Assembly: GCA_965112735.1 (NCBI GenBank)
Contig: OZ218953.1
Coordinates: 1,426,001 to 1,490,000 of the forward strand
Direction of reading: 5' to 3'
Source: Phaeosaccion multiseriatum
Lineage: Eukaryota > Ochrophyta, other classes
Length of the DNA: 64,000 nucleotides
Shown here: positions 1 through 10,571 of the stretch, in pieces
How positions within the stretch are numbered: the stretch's first letter is position 1
Layout of the letters: the number at the start of each line of letters is the position of its first letter
The notes under the pieces: model-generated
Database searches by the model: none
The model's input: the letters and a program-made list of their open reading frames with translations, nothing else
What the model was told of the DNA's origin: nothing
Translations under genes and position numbers: made by a program

Positions 1-212
1 CAAACGGGACAAGGCAATCTCTCTCTCTCTCTCTCTCTTCTCTTCCTGCCTCTCTCTCTCCCTCTATCCCGCTTGCCTCTCTGTCACTATTGCTGCATGC
101 AAACAACGACAAGACCAACGACAACATCAACCAAATATCACCACCAAAACACCAACCCCACCCCCCATCCTCCCCACCACCACCACCCGAACCACCCAAC
201 AAAACCGAACAG
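1..212. other. Intron or upstream part of VPS18 at the window edge
   Basis: CT-rich microsatellite followed by CAC/CCA-rich sequence. It ends in AACCGAACAG at 203-212, which looks like the acceptor of the first visible VPS18 exon. The reading frame stays open back to 90, but that translation is Pro/His/Asn-rich and unlike the family, so I treat it as non-coding. Confidence 0.5.
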
Positions 213-2412
213 TACGCGCTGAGGATTTGTTCTGCTGCTGGCCACTCTCGTGCCTGCGTGCACGTGTACCTGGCGCTCGGCCTTTACTCCGAGGCCGTCT
301 CCCTTGCCCTCACCATCAGCGAGGAGCTTGCCAAACAGGCGGCGGATGCAGGAGGGAAGGTGTCTGATGAGAAGCGCAAGGAGTTGTGGTTGGAGGTGGC
401 GAAGCACTCCATCAGTGGATGGCAGTGGAAGGGGCAGAGGGGGGACGCGGATATGAAAAAAGCCCTCGCCATGCTGAATGAGTGCGACTTGCTAAGCGTA
501 AGTATATGTACCTCGCCTCCTCCGCCCACCCCCTCTCTCTCCTCCTCCTCCTCCTCCTCCTCCTCCTCCTCCTCCTCTCTCCTCCTCCCCACTCTCTCCC
601 CCCCACCTCTCGTTGCCTCTCTCCCTCCCTTCTCTCCCTCGCCTCCTCCTCGCCTCTGGTGGGAATGGAGCTCACTCAGTGCACCAACCGCATTCGTTCG
701 TTGGTTCGTTCAATCGAATGAATCGCCGCTCTTTCGCCACTCCCTTCACCCTCTCCTCCCTCCCTCCCTCCCTCCCTCCCTCCCTTCTCTCCCCTCGCTC
801 CACCCCCCCCCTCTTAGATCGAGGATCTGCTCCCCTTCTTTCCAGACTTTGCGGTCATCGACTCCTTCAAGGCGGAGATTTGCAACAGTCTGGAGAGATA
901 CAACAAGAGAATCGAGGTTGGTGTGGTTGATGTGGTGTGTTGGTGGTCAGTTGGTTGGTTCGTTGGTTCGTTGGTTGGTTGGTGTGGTTGGTTGATTAGT
1001 TGCCTAGAGAACCAACAAGAGAATCGAGGTTGGCGTGGTTGATGTGGTTGGTTAGTTGGTTGGTTGGTTGGTTGGTCGGTGTGTTTGGTTGGTCGATTGG
1101 CGTGGTTGGTTGGTTGGTTGGTTGCCTAGAGAGAAACGACAAGAGAATCGAGGTTGGTGTGATTGGTTAGTTGGTTGATTGATTGGTTGGTCGGTTGGTG
1201 TCGTGGGTTGGTTGGTTGGTTGGTTGGTTGGTTGGTGTGGTCAGTTGGTTGGTTGGGTGGTTGGTTGGTTGGGTGGTTGGTGGGTTGCCTAGAGAAAAAC
1301 AACAAGAGAATCAAGGTTGGTGTGGTTGGTTGGTTGGTTGGTTGGTTGGTTGGTCGGTTGGTGTGGTTGGTTGGTTGGTTAGTTGGGTGATTGGTTGGGT
1401 GTGGTTAGTTAGTTGGTTAGTTAGTTGGTTGCCTAGAGAGATACATCAAGAGAATAGAGGTCGGTAGGTCGGTTGGTTGGTTGGTTGGGTTGCTTGTTTC
1501 TCGGGTCTGTGTCTGTGGTACACTGATTCCCTTCTCTCCCTCCCTCGCTCGCTCGCTCGCTCGCTCTCAAGGGTTTCCGTCGTGAGATGGACGAGTACAT
1601 GGAGGGCGCTGAGGCCCTTGAAGCAGAAATGAAGCAGCTCAAGGGAAGGAGCATTTATGTGTCTTGCCATCAGACGTGTGAGCTCTGCGGCGGCAACATA
1701 CTTAACAGCGAGGTGAGGGAGGGAGGGGGGGGCGGGGGGGACTTGGAGGGAGAGGAGTAGATACATAGGTATTAGACAGATAGATGGACTGATACAATTG
1801 TAGGTTAGTTGGGTATAAAGATCGGCTACATCGAGCGTCACCCAGAGACAGATGGCAACACAGCATATAGATACAAAGGAAGGACCTTGCCCACGTGCAT
1901 CAGCACCCCAAACAAAGGGACATGTCCAACTCTTGGCTCAACCCCTCTTGTTCTCACCCTCCTGCTCTACTTACTCTCCACGCCACTGCCCATACCCTAC
2001 CCCTGTCGTAAGCAATGGATACCCTTGACCCATGCAAGACCCCTGCCCCTGCCCTTGTTGCCCCTGTCCCCCAGTTCTATGTGTTCCCGTGCGCCCATGC
2101 CTTCCATGTGCACTGTCTGACTGCGCATGTGTCTCCTCACCTTAGCAAAGGGCAGCTCGAGGCGGTGCATAAGCTCAGAGAGAAGCTCCGGCAAGGCGCA
2201 GCGGTTGGTGATACAGCAGCAGCAGGAGGAGGGGGGGAAGGGCCAGAAGGAGGAGGGGCCGTAAGCTTCAGAGCAGAGCACTACCTCAAGGCCCTGCAGC
2301 AGGAGCTCGATGGGTTGGTGGGGGCGGAGTGCCCGCTCTGTGGTGATCTGATGGTTGATAGCATTGACGTGCCTCTCACGCTGCTTGCCAATGGAGCAGG
2401 GGGAGGAGGAGG

Positions 2413-2447
<35 letters not shown>

Positions 2448-2551
2448 CAGGAGGAGGAGGAGGAGAGGCAGGAGGGGGGGAGGGGGAGGAGGGGGAGGAG
2501 GAGGAGGAGGAGGAGGAGGCAGAAGGAGGGGCCGCCGAGTGGGCGCTGTGA
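213..2551 (+). CDS. VPS18: Vacuolar sorting protein VPS18, C-terminal part
   Basis: VPS18 is a core subunit of the HOPS and CORVET tethering complexes that act on late endosomes and vacuoles. Visible exons are 213-497, 818-916, 1572-1712 and 2075-2551, all joined in phase 0. Exon 1 has the clathrin-repeat signature (RACVHVYLALGLYSEAV, then KKALAMLNECDLL). Exon 2 has DLLPFFPDFAVIDSFKAEI, typical of VPS18. Exons 3 and 4 make the C-terminal RING: CELCGG, then FPCAHAFHVHC, then CPLCGD. A Gly/Glu-rich tail of about 60 residues follows CPLCGD and is not a family feature. The N-terminal beta-propeller lies left of the window. The second intron (917-1571) carries repeated copies of the exon 2 donor. 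Identity is secure; the exact end of the tail is less so. Confidence 0.93.
917..1500 (+). repeat. TTGG microsatellite with four copies of the exon/intron junction
   Basis: VPS18 intron 2 is mostly (GGTT)n. At about 1003, 1124, 1287 and 1431 it carries diverged copies of the block at 890-926 that spans the end of exon 2 and its donor (core AACAAGAGAATCGAG|GTTGG). Spacing is about 120-165 bp. Confidence 0.9.
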
Positions 2552-2731
2552 AGGGTTGGGCGGGAGGGGAGTGGAGGTGGCGTGGGAGAGTGGCGGGCTG
2601 ATGTCAAGAAAACGATGTCTCTGGCCCCCAAAGCTTAATGTAATTATGTAAGTCGTGCTTCGCTTACAAAACGATACTCGTTCTTCACCACACGTACAGC
2701 AGGGCAAAGCGAACTTTCCTTCATCTGTCCC

Positions 2732-2773
<42 letters not shown>

Positions 2774-2865
2774 CACTGAAACGTCAATTCAGCATCAGGC
2801 TCGTTGTCCTCTTTGCTGAGGCAAGCACGCTTGCCTACTCAGAGAGCTGGCTGCCCTTGTGGCTT
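2552..2865. repeat. Convergent intergenic region with CTGT microsatellite
   Basis: Space between the 3' ends of VPS18 and DNAAF5. It holds (CTGT)n at about 2731-2772. No gene seen. Confidence 0.6.
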
Positions 2866-5800
2866 TCAAGTGCTGGCTGTGGCTGTACGACCAACTAGTG
2901 TGGCTGTGGCTGTACGACCAACTAGTGTGGCTGTGGCTGTAGATATGCCTGTGGCTGCGGATGAGGCTGAGGCTGGGGCTGATGCTGATGCTGATGCTGA
3001 TGCTGATGCTGATGCTGATGCTGATGCCGAGAAGCGCCGGAGCAAGTCAGCGTGATCCTCCAGCTCCGCTGCCACCCGTCCCCGGGGGGTCAGCCTCCGG
3101 GGGGTAGAGGCGGCAGCGGTAGCAGTCTCGGGGTCTGCCGCCGCCCACTCTCGCACCAGCTTTATGAAGACACCTTCCTCCCCTCCCTCCTTCCCTCCCT
3201 CACCTCCCTCCTTCCCTCCCTCTCCTCCCTGCAGCCCTAGCACAGCGGCCTCTCTCAGCAGGCAGTTCAGCACGTCACGGGGGCTTGGCGTGAGGAGGGA
3301 ATAGCCACTCTGCTGCTGCTGCTCCTCCTCCTCCACGTCCTCCTCCTTCTCCTCCTCGCAGCACACACGCGCGAGAAGAGCGGTGATCATGCTCGCAAAG
3401 TCGAAACTGAAACTGCTAGTGGTGGTGGTGCTAGTGCCCGTGCTTCTGCTGCTCCCAGCTCCATCCCCATCCCCGCCCTCGCACCCTCCGGAAGAAGGCT
3501 GCTGCCCTTGCGCTTGCCCTTGTCCTTGCTCTTGCTCTTGCTCTTGCTCTTGCTCTTGGCCTTGGCCTTGGTCTTGATCTTGCTCAAGTGGGGACAGGAA
3601 GTGGAGCAGCAGGGACAGGGTCTCAAGGGCCCCCAATTGCACCGCCTCACTCTCCCTCGCCTCGTCCAACAGGGACAGCACGGCGGGGTACACAAGGCCT
3701 GCCAGGCGGGTGCTCGCAGGGGACTGGCACTGGCGGCCTTGCCCTCCTGTATCACCAACTGCTGTACAAGGTGCGGAGAGTCGTGTGTTGTCCGTCACCC
3801 TTGGTGAGGAGCTCAGCTGCAGAGCGCTCCTCACGGCGGCGAGGGCAGACACTCGGGCTTGTGATAAAGCCGTTGGTGATACGGCAGGGAGGGGAAAGCC
3901 TCGCTTGTCTGAGAGGTACGAGGAGAGCACGGCCATCACCTGCGCCATGCCGGCCTCTGGTACCACCAACTGCTGTACCACCTCCTCCTCCTGCTGCTGC
4001 TGCTGCTGCTGCTGGTCCACTCTCCTCAAAGTCCACGCTAAGACCGTGCTGAGGGCCTGAAGGCGGGGAGGAAGAGGAGCAGGAGGGGCGCCACTCGAGG
4101 AGGAGGAGGAGGAGGGCGCCGTCCATGTACCAGTTGGTGATGGAGCAGCGTACGCGGAGTCACAGGGTAGAGAGGCGAGCAGCGCCAACAGCCGAGGAGC
4201 CTGCCGCAGCGCTGCCTCGTTGTCAATGTCAAGCCCATGCGTTGGCGATACAGCAGGCGAAGAAGGCGAAGATGATGATGATGATGATGATGAAGCGGAG
4301 GAGTGCTCGTCTGCCCCACAGAGAGCTGTCACGCCCCTCGCCACAGCAGCGAACGCCTCCCCGCCTCCGGAGCCGCCGGCCGACAGACCACCGTCACCTC
4401 TACCACCACCACCACCACCACCACCACCACCATCACCATCACCAGCTCCCCTTCCACCTCCGCCCTCACTTCCCGCGCTGGTCTCTGCCTTTCCCTCTTC
4501 CTCTCCCTCCTTTCGGCCGTGACCGCCGAAGCAGCGCACCTGCATCTCCCAGCTTTCCACAAGTCCGTCCACACGATTCAAAGAGTAGCCCCCCCCCTTC
4601 CCCTTCCCCTCCGCCCTCCCCCACAATCCCCTGGCAATAGCAGGGCGGGCCAGCAGGGCGTCAAGCAGCAGCTGCTCCGGACTATCGCTAGACCAGGCCG
4701 GCCCCGCGGGGAACATGTCCAGCAAAGAGTCAAGCAGTGCGGGCGCGTGTGCCTTCAACATGTCCTCCTCCGAGTGCGCGTCTGTAACCGTCGTCAGAGC
4801 AGTCAAGCACCGCTGCACACGCGCCGCCTCCTCCTCCTCCTCCTCCTCCTCTTCCGCCTTCTCCCCCTCCCTGCGGCTGCCTACTTTGCCCGTTCTGCCA
4901 GCCCCGCCGTCGCTCTTGGTCCTCATGGCCATCCTCTCGCACAGCAGCAGGTACCTCACACAGCCCCTGAGCTTGGGCGTGAAGCTCACGAGTCTGCCAT
5001 TGGCCTTGAATTGCAGTGTCTCCAGTGCCTGCTGCCCGCCCAATTGACTGAGCGAGGCCAAACACACCTCAAGCAACCCCAGCATGGCCACACGCACAGC
5101 CGTGTTGTCAGTGCCAATACTGCCGACACCACCCGCTCCATCCATGGCACCGGCGCCCAGCAGCAGCGGCGGCGCTTCCCGCCCGCCCTCCTCCAACAGC
5201 CGCACTCCCTCTCCTCCTCCTCCTCCTCCTCCTCCTCCTCCTCCTCCTCCTCCTCCTCCTCCTCCTCCTCCAAAGAGCGTCTCTAGCAGCTGCCCCAGCC
5301 GTGGGGCCATAACCTGCGGTGCTGTGCCCTCCACAAACTTGGCCAACACAAGCAAGAGAGCCCTTCTCGTCTCTGGGGCGACCCCGACACAGTCCACCAC
5401 TGCCGCTTCCCCTGTAATGCGAGGCAAGGTGTGAGGGAGGTACGCCTCCGGCAGAAGGAAGCGACCGACGAGCTCACAGCACTCCAGGAGGGTGGCGAGG
5501 AGGGCGTTGTCGTTCTCCGACGCGGCGAGGGATACAGCCGTCTGGTTGGGGAGAGGGGTGGAGAGAGGGCAGAGGGGGGACAGAGAGAAGGTTGGGAGAG
5601 AGGGGAGAGAAAGGAGGGGGAAGAGAAGCCGCCACCGTTGAGCACTTTGCAACACACCGTTGCGGTCACGTGCGACAAAGAATGAAGTACTTCTTCCACT
5701 CCCCTACCACCCCCACCATCACCCCCTCACCCTCTCGTGCCGATCACACCCCCCTCCTTCACCTGCAGGCGCGGGATGAGTTCGTGCGTATCCACCGTCA

Positions 5801-7805
5801 GTGACTCCTCACAGTACACAAGCACGGTGCGCAACAGCCGGGCGGACTGCAGCCTTGTCTTGCTGATCCAATTACTGAGCTCAGCCAGAAGGGGCTTGAA
5901 GAAACGCTTGACGTTACCCCGAACATAGAGGCGTGTACCGATGCGCGGGCGGGCGTCGAAGGGCGGAGGGAGGGGCTTGGAGTGATTGGCCCTGTTGCAA
6001 GTTGGCATGTTGTTGTCAGTTTGTCGTCATGTGTGAGTGAGCTAGTCACTGAGTTCCGTATCAGTCAGTTGGCCCGTTAGCCAGTTCAAGTTTGTTCACT
6101 GTCAGCCACTCTCTGTCTCTGGCTCTGTGGCTGCGTCCTGCTTCCCTCCCCACTCCTCACGCCCCACCCCTCTCCCCTCTCCCCTCTTCACCCCTCCACA
6201 CCCACCCACCCACCTACCCACCCACCCACCCATCCACCTTTTGACTTACTACCCACCCATTGACTTACTACCCACCTGGAGTCGCCATCCACCCCAAACT
6301 GGCGCCGCTCAATGACGTCATCAGGATGCTCCCTCTCGTACTCCTCCCCACATGTTCCCAGCGCCGCAAGGGCCACTCCAGACACTTCTTCCGAGTCGTC
6401 ACCGACCGCATTGAGCAAGTACGGCAGCAGTCGTGTCTGGTGGTCGTAACGGTCTCCTAACGTTGTGATCCATTCTCCCAGCATCTTCACCACCTCCAGC
6501 CGGACCCTGACCACGCTGTCTGCTGTGAGGTCGGCAAGGTAGTTGTAGCTCACGTCCCCCTTGCCGTAGAAGGCTGCCACGGGGAGAACGTTCTCTTCTC
6601 GGAAGCCTACGAGGTCGGTGATAGCGCTCGTGCCTGCGCCCTTGCACTTGGCCCGGTCTGGGACCTGTTTTGGGCAGTTTTAGTGAACAATGTGTGTGTG
6701 AGTTTGTGTGTGTGTGTATGCGCGTGTGGCGTGGGCGGAGGGAGGGTATATATATATATATATATATGTGTGTGTATGGAATGAGGAGTGGGCCAAGTAG
6801 CTAGGTCGGCAGGCTGATGGATCAGAATCAATCCTCCACGACCTCCCCCCCCCCCCTCTTCTCCCTCCATCCACGCACCCCACCCACCCCACTCACTCAC
6901 TCACTCACCCACCCACCCTTCTCCTTCCCTTTCCCTTCTCTTACATAACTCTTACATGACCCTTACATAACCACCCACCGACCCCTATCCTACCCTCACC
7001 TGCACGAGCTTCCACAGCGCGTTGACTGCCGCGAGGCGGACCTTGGAGCGGCGGTGGCGTAAGAGAGGCAGCACCGCCCTCACCAGTCCCACGGCATAGT
7101 ACTTCATACCCAGCTCGAACTGGGGGTGAAGGGCCAAGCAAGCCAAGAAATCGCTGGCCTCGGCCTTGAGAAGGGGGAAGGCGTCGCGGGTTTGACTCTG
7201 GACGTAGAGAATGAGGTCGTCAAAGTACGGTCGGAGCACGGCTGCTGCTCCTCTCTGGGCCAAGCTGTCGAAGAGGGTGCGTACGAGCTGACAGAGGAGC
7301 AGGCGCATCTCTTCACTTGGCTCCAGAGCGGTGGCTGCGAGCTGAGCAGAGCGAGAGTCGCTCTTGTCTTGCCGCTCCACGGCCTTGCCTCTCTTGAAGG
7401 CTGCGTGCGCCTCTGCGTTGTGCACAAATATGAGCAGCTCGGTGTCGAAGCTGCCTCCCTGAGGCAAGCCCCTCGACAGGATGACGGGGAAGAGGTAGGC
7501 TAGGTGTGGAGTGAGATCCGTCACGTGACGCACAAAGAGCCGAACGGAGCGGATGGCGTGCCCTCTGCAGGCCTCGCACGGGTCCACCATCGCTCTAAAC
7601 AGGGGCTTGGCAAGCTCTGCCAGCAGATCGGATAGCACCTCGGGTCCGTCTTGTTGGCGTGTTGTTACTATGCTATCAAGGCCCTGTTCGATGGCGCTCA
7701 ACGCCCTTCTCCGGTCCACGATGTTGGTGGATGGCGCCAGTCTTTGGATGTCGCGTTGCCACCGCCGGAGCAGCTCCACAGCAACTTCTTCAGGAGACTC
7801 TATCG
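2866..7805 (-). CDS. DNAAF5: Dynein axonemal assembly factor 5 (HEATR2-like)
   Basis: A cytoplasmic HEAT-repeat protein that helps preassemble ciliary outer and inner dynein arms. Exons on the minus strand: 7805-7000, 6664-6276, 5991-5763 and 5541-2866; every junction keeps frame. The N-terminal block RRRALSAIEQGL matches the first HEAT helices of animal DNAAF5. GEWITTLGDRYDHQTRLLPYL and LIPRL segments match the central repeats, and LLECCELVGRFLLPEAYLP matches the region after them. The fourth exon adds long Gly, Glu, Gln, Ser and Ser-Ala runs, so the protein is about 1,370 residues from 7805, compared with about 855 in human. Exon 7805-7000 starts after an acceptor (CATTCAG), so the true start lies upstream; the open frame at 8002-8473 is phase-compatible (see that entry). 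Several Pro-Ala-Val-Ser-Pro-Thr blocks come from a short dispersed repeat. Confidence 0.88.
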
Positions 7806-8001
7806 CTGAATGGGGGGGGGTGCGTGGCGCAGGAGAAGGGCAGAAGAGAGGGGAGAGGGGGCAAACGGATTAAATTAACATTTTTGTGGAAGTATTGAAT
7901 AGAGGCTGTGGAGCTTTGGTTCATCGTGTTCCCCCTTCTCTGTCTCTGTCTCTGTCTCTTTCTCTCTCACCATCCAAGCTGTGATCTATCGGGCGCTCAA
8001 C

Positions 8002-8473
8002 CGTTGCCGGGGGCGCTACTGCTTGGAGGGAATCGCTTGGAGAGGTCTGCGGTTTGGTTGGAAAGCACAGTGAATGGAGTGAGGGGAGATGGGTGTGAGG
8101 GTCGCGTTGTGAAGTCCTCGTTAATAGTTCTACCGCTGTTACTCTGCAACTGCTGCTCCTCTATTGCCGCTGCTTTGACAACAGGGCGTCTCACCTTTCC
8201 CATGTCCGTCGTAGAGCGCGACTCCAGGCCGCGCTTCCTCTGCTTCTGCTGCGCCGCCGTCTTGGCAGAGCCTTGCCAGGGCTGAAGCTGAGGGTCCAGG
8301 TCCTTGCCCCTCTGCGTGGCGTGGTGGCCCTGTTGCATTAGCCGCTGAAGCTTCTTCTCCATCTTCTTCTTGCTACCTTTGCTCAAGCTGCCTGCCGCAG
8401 AACCCTGCTTATCCTTCCCCGACTCGCATGCGCTCCTCTGCATGTCCGCCCATAGACTATCGATGTCCGCCAT
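8002..8473 (-). CDS. Candidate first exon of DNAAF5, or a separate small basic protein
   Basis: An open frame starts with ATG at 8473 (MADIDSLWADMQ) and stops at 7997 if unspliced (158 aa). It is Lys/Gln/Ser-rich, with a basic stretch SKKKMEKKLQRLMQQG. A donor-like GTTGAG at 8001 would end it in phase 1, exactly what the DNAAF5 exon at 7805 needs, and the joined frame then runs through to the DNAAF5 stop (about 1,523 aa). The donor is not strong and I know no DNAAF5 with this N-terminus, so a stand-alone gene of unknown function is also possible. Its ATG lies about 300 bp from the divergent NCBP1 start. Confidence 0.5.
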
Positions 8474-8771
8474 TGCAGACTATCAGAACTCCTTCGGCCC
8501 TGATCCTTTGTCTCGAGCCAAGACTGGTGTCCCCGCAACCGTCGAGTGACCGACGGAAAATTTGGAAGCGGTGGTGGCAGGGAGCTCTTATCAACGGTCC
8601 AGTGGATCCACGGATGGAACAAGATTACGGCTTTAAAGCTCTCCCAGATTGAGGAGGATCGGGCGGCTGAAGCTGAAGCGCAGGTAACGGCGGTGAACCA
8701 ACGTGCATGCTGTGAGTCTCGACTTGCTTGAAAAATCTTCGTCCCGGGTGGTGCTCATTACAACAGCCGAG

Positions 8772-10495
8772 ATGTCTGGCTACGGGAAGTATGGGGGCGG
8801 GGGGGGGGGGAGAAGAAACAGGGGGGGGGGGGGAGGAGGGGGAGGGGGGCGGGATCCGAAGGAGCAATGGAGAACGACGTTGCTGAAGACCCTCACCCTC
8901 GTGGGAGACTTTTACTCGCGTAACTCTGAGTCCAAGCCTCTGGAAGACAACGTCCGCAGCCTCATTATGATCCTGGACAAGCAGGGCGTGCTCAAAGGGG
9001 GCGAGCAGACGAAGGACTTTGCCGGCATGATTGTGCAAGCGGCCAGCAGCTTGGGGATGCAGGCTCCGGTGTACGCCTTGCTCACCGCACTGCTGTCCAT
9101 GAAGAGCACTGAAGAGGGAGGTCCCTCTTTCGGCCGCGCTGTGGTCGATGGGGTGTGTGCTTCTCTTACCGGGGCTTTGAACGAGGGCTCCTTCATCCAG
9201 GCCAAGCTGCTGGTGCGCTACTTGGGCGAGCTGGTGAACTGCCAGCTTATTCAGGCACAGGAGTATGGGGACTTGCTCACGGCCCTGACGGAGGGATACG
9301 TTGCGGCAAAGGAAGCCGACGACGAGCACGTGCAGCAGGTATGTCATGTTTTATCTGAGATCAATCTCACCAGACCAAACCAGATCACAACGGCCCAAGG
9401 ACGCGAATGAGTGAAGAAGTAACACAGCGCTGGATGTCCCTCCCCCCCCTCCCCACTGATCCACTCCTGCTATGATATCCCCTCCCTCTCCCTGACAGCC
9501 TTGCAGGGATCTGGTGGCTTACGTCGTGCTCGCCAGCCTCCCTTGGTGCGGTGTGGCGCTCCACAGCCAGTGGATGGCTGGGCTCAATGGGCTCATGGAC
9601 ATGGTGAGAACAAGATTCATGCTGGATGAGTGTAATTGCTTGAGTTTGAAGAAATGAGAGGGGTATCCTCATTCATACCTCACGGCCGAACACGCCAATG
9701 CCCTTGGCCCTACCCACGCCCCCTCTCTCATATTCCTCTCTCTCTCCATCTCTCTCTCTAGATGAGAGAATACATGTCGAGTCGCAAGAGCCTCTTCACC
9801 AAGAAGGGCCTCTTCCCCATCTTCCACGCCTCGGAGGAAGAGGACGAGGACGACGAGGACGGGGAGGGCAAGAAGGACGAGGAGGACCAAGACCTCGTCC
9901 TCACGTCCCCCAAGGCCAAGACCAAGCAGCCCGCGTCCGAGAAGGAGCCCGTGTCGGACGCTCTGGAAAAGCTATGGGAGACTGTAGTCGAGGCCCATGA
10001 CGGCGGCTGGGAGTCAGAGCACTCGGTTCATGCCATTCCCCAGCCCTGGCAGGGGCAACAACAGGCAGAGCTGGAGAGCGTGACGAAGCTATCCTTGCCC
10101 GAGAATGTGATTACAGCCTCCACCATCCCCCTGGAGGTGAAAGGGATGGGCCGGGCGGAGTTCTTGGGGGCCAAGATGCCTCGACACAGGCCCCCTGCCG
10201 AGGCCGTGGCTCCGAGCTATGTGTTGATGCTCATGGGGGAATGGGAGATATTCGGGGAGGATAGTGGGGAACCTGCGGCGTCGGTGTCTGCGGAGGGGAG
10301 AAGACTCGAAGCAAGGGAGAGAGTGGTAAGTGAAGGGTGTGTAGGTGGGTAAATGATGAGACCGAGGGAAGGAAGGAAGGAAGGAAGGAAGGAAGGAAGG
10401 AGCGAGGGATGGAAGGAATGAAGCAGCAACATATAGACACCACCACCACCACCACCACAGAACAACACCACCAAACGACATCAACGCCACGAAGT

Positions 10496-10571
<76 letters not shown>

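Noticed and set aside
1163-1467. Trp/Gly/Leu/Val-rich frames resembling membrane proteins
   Set aside because: Direct reading of the (GGTT)n repeat inside VPS18 intron 2.
4303-5286. Plus-strand frame of 327 residues over DNAAF5
   Set aside because: Antisense to DNAAF5 exon 4; composition follows the repeats and no family is recognised, whereas the minus frame matches DNAAF5.
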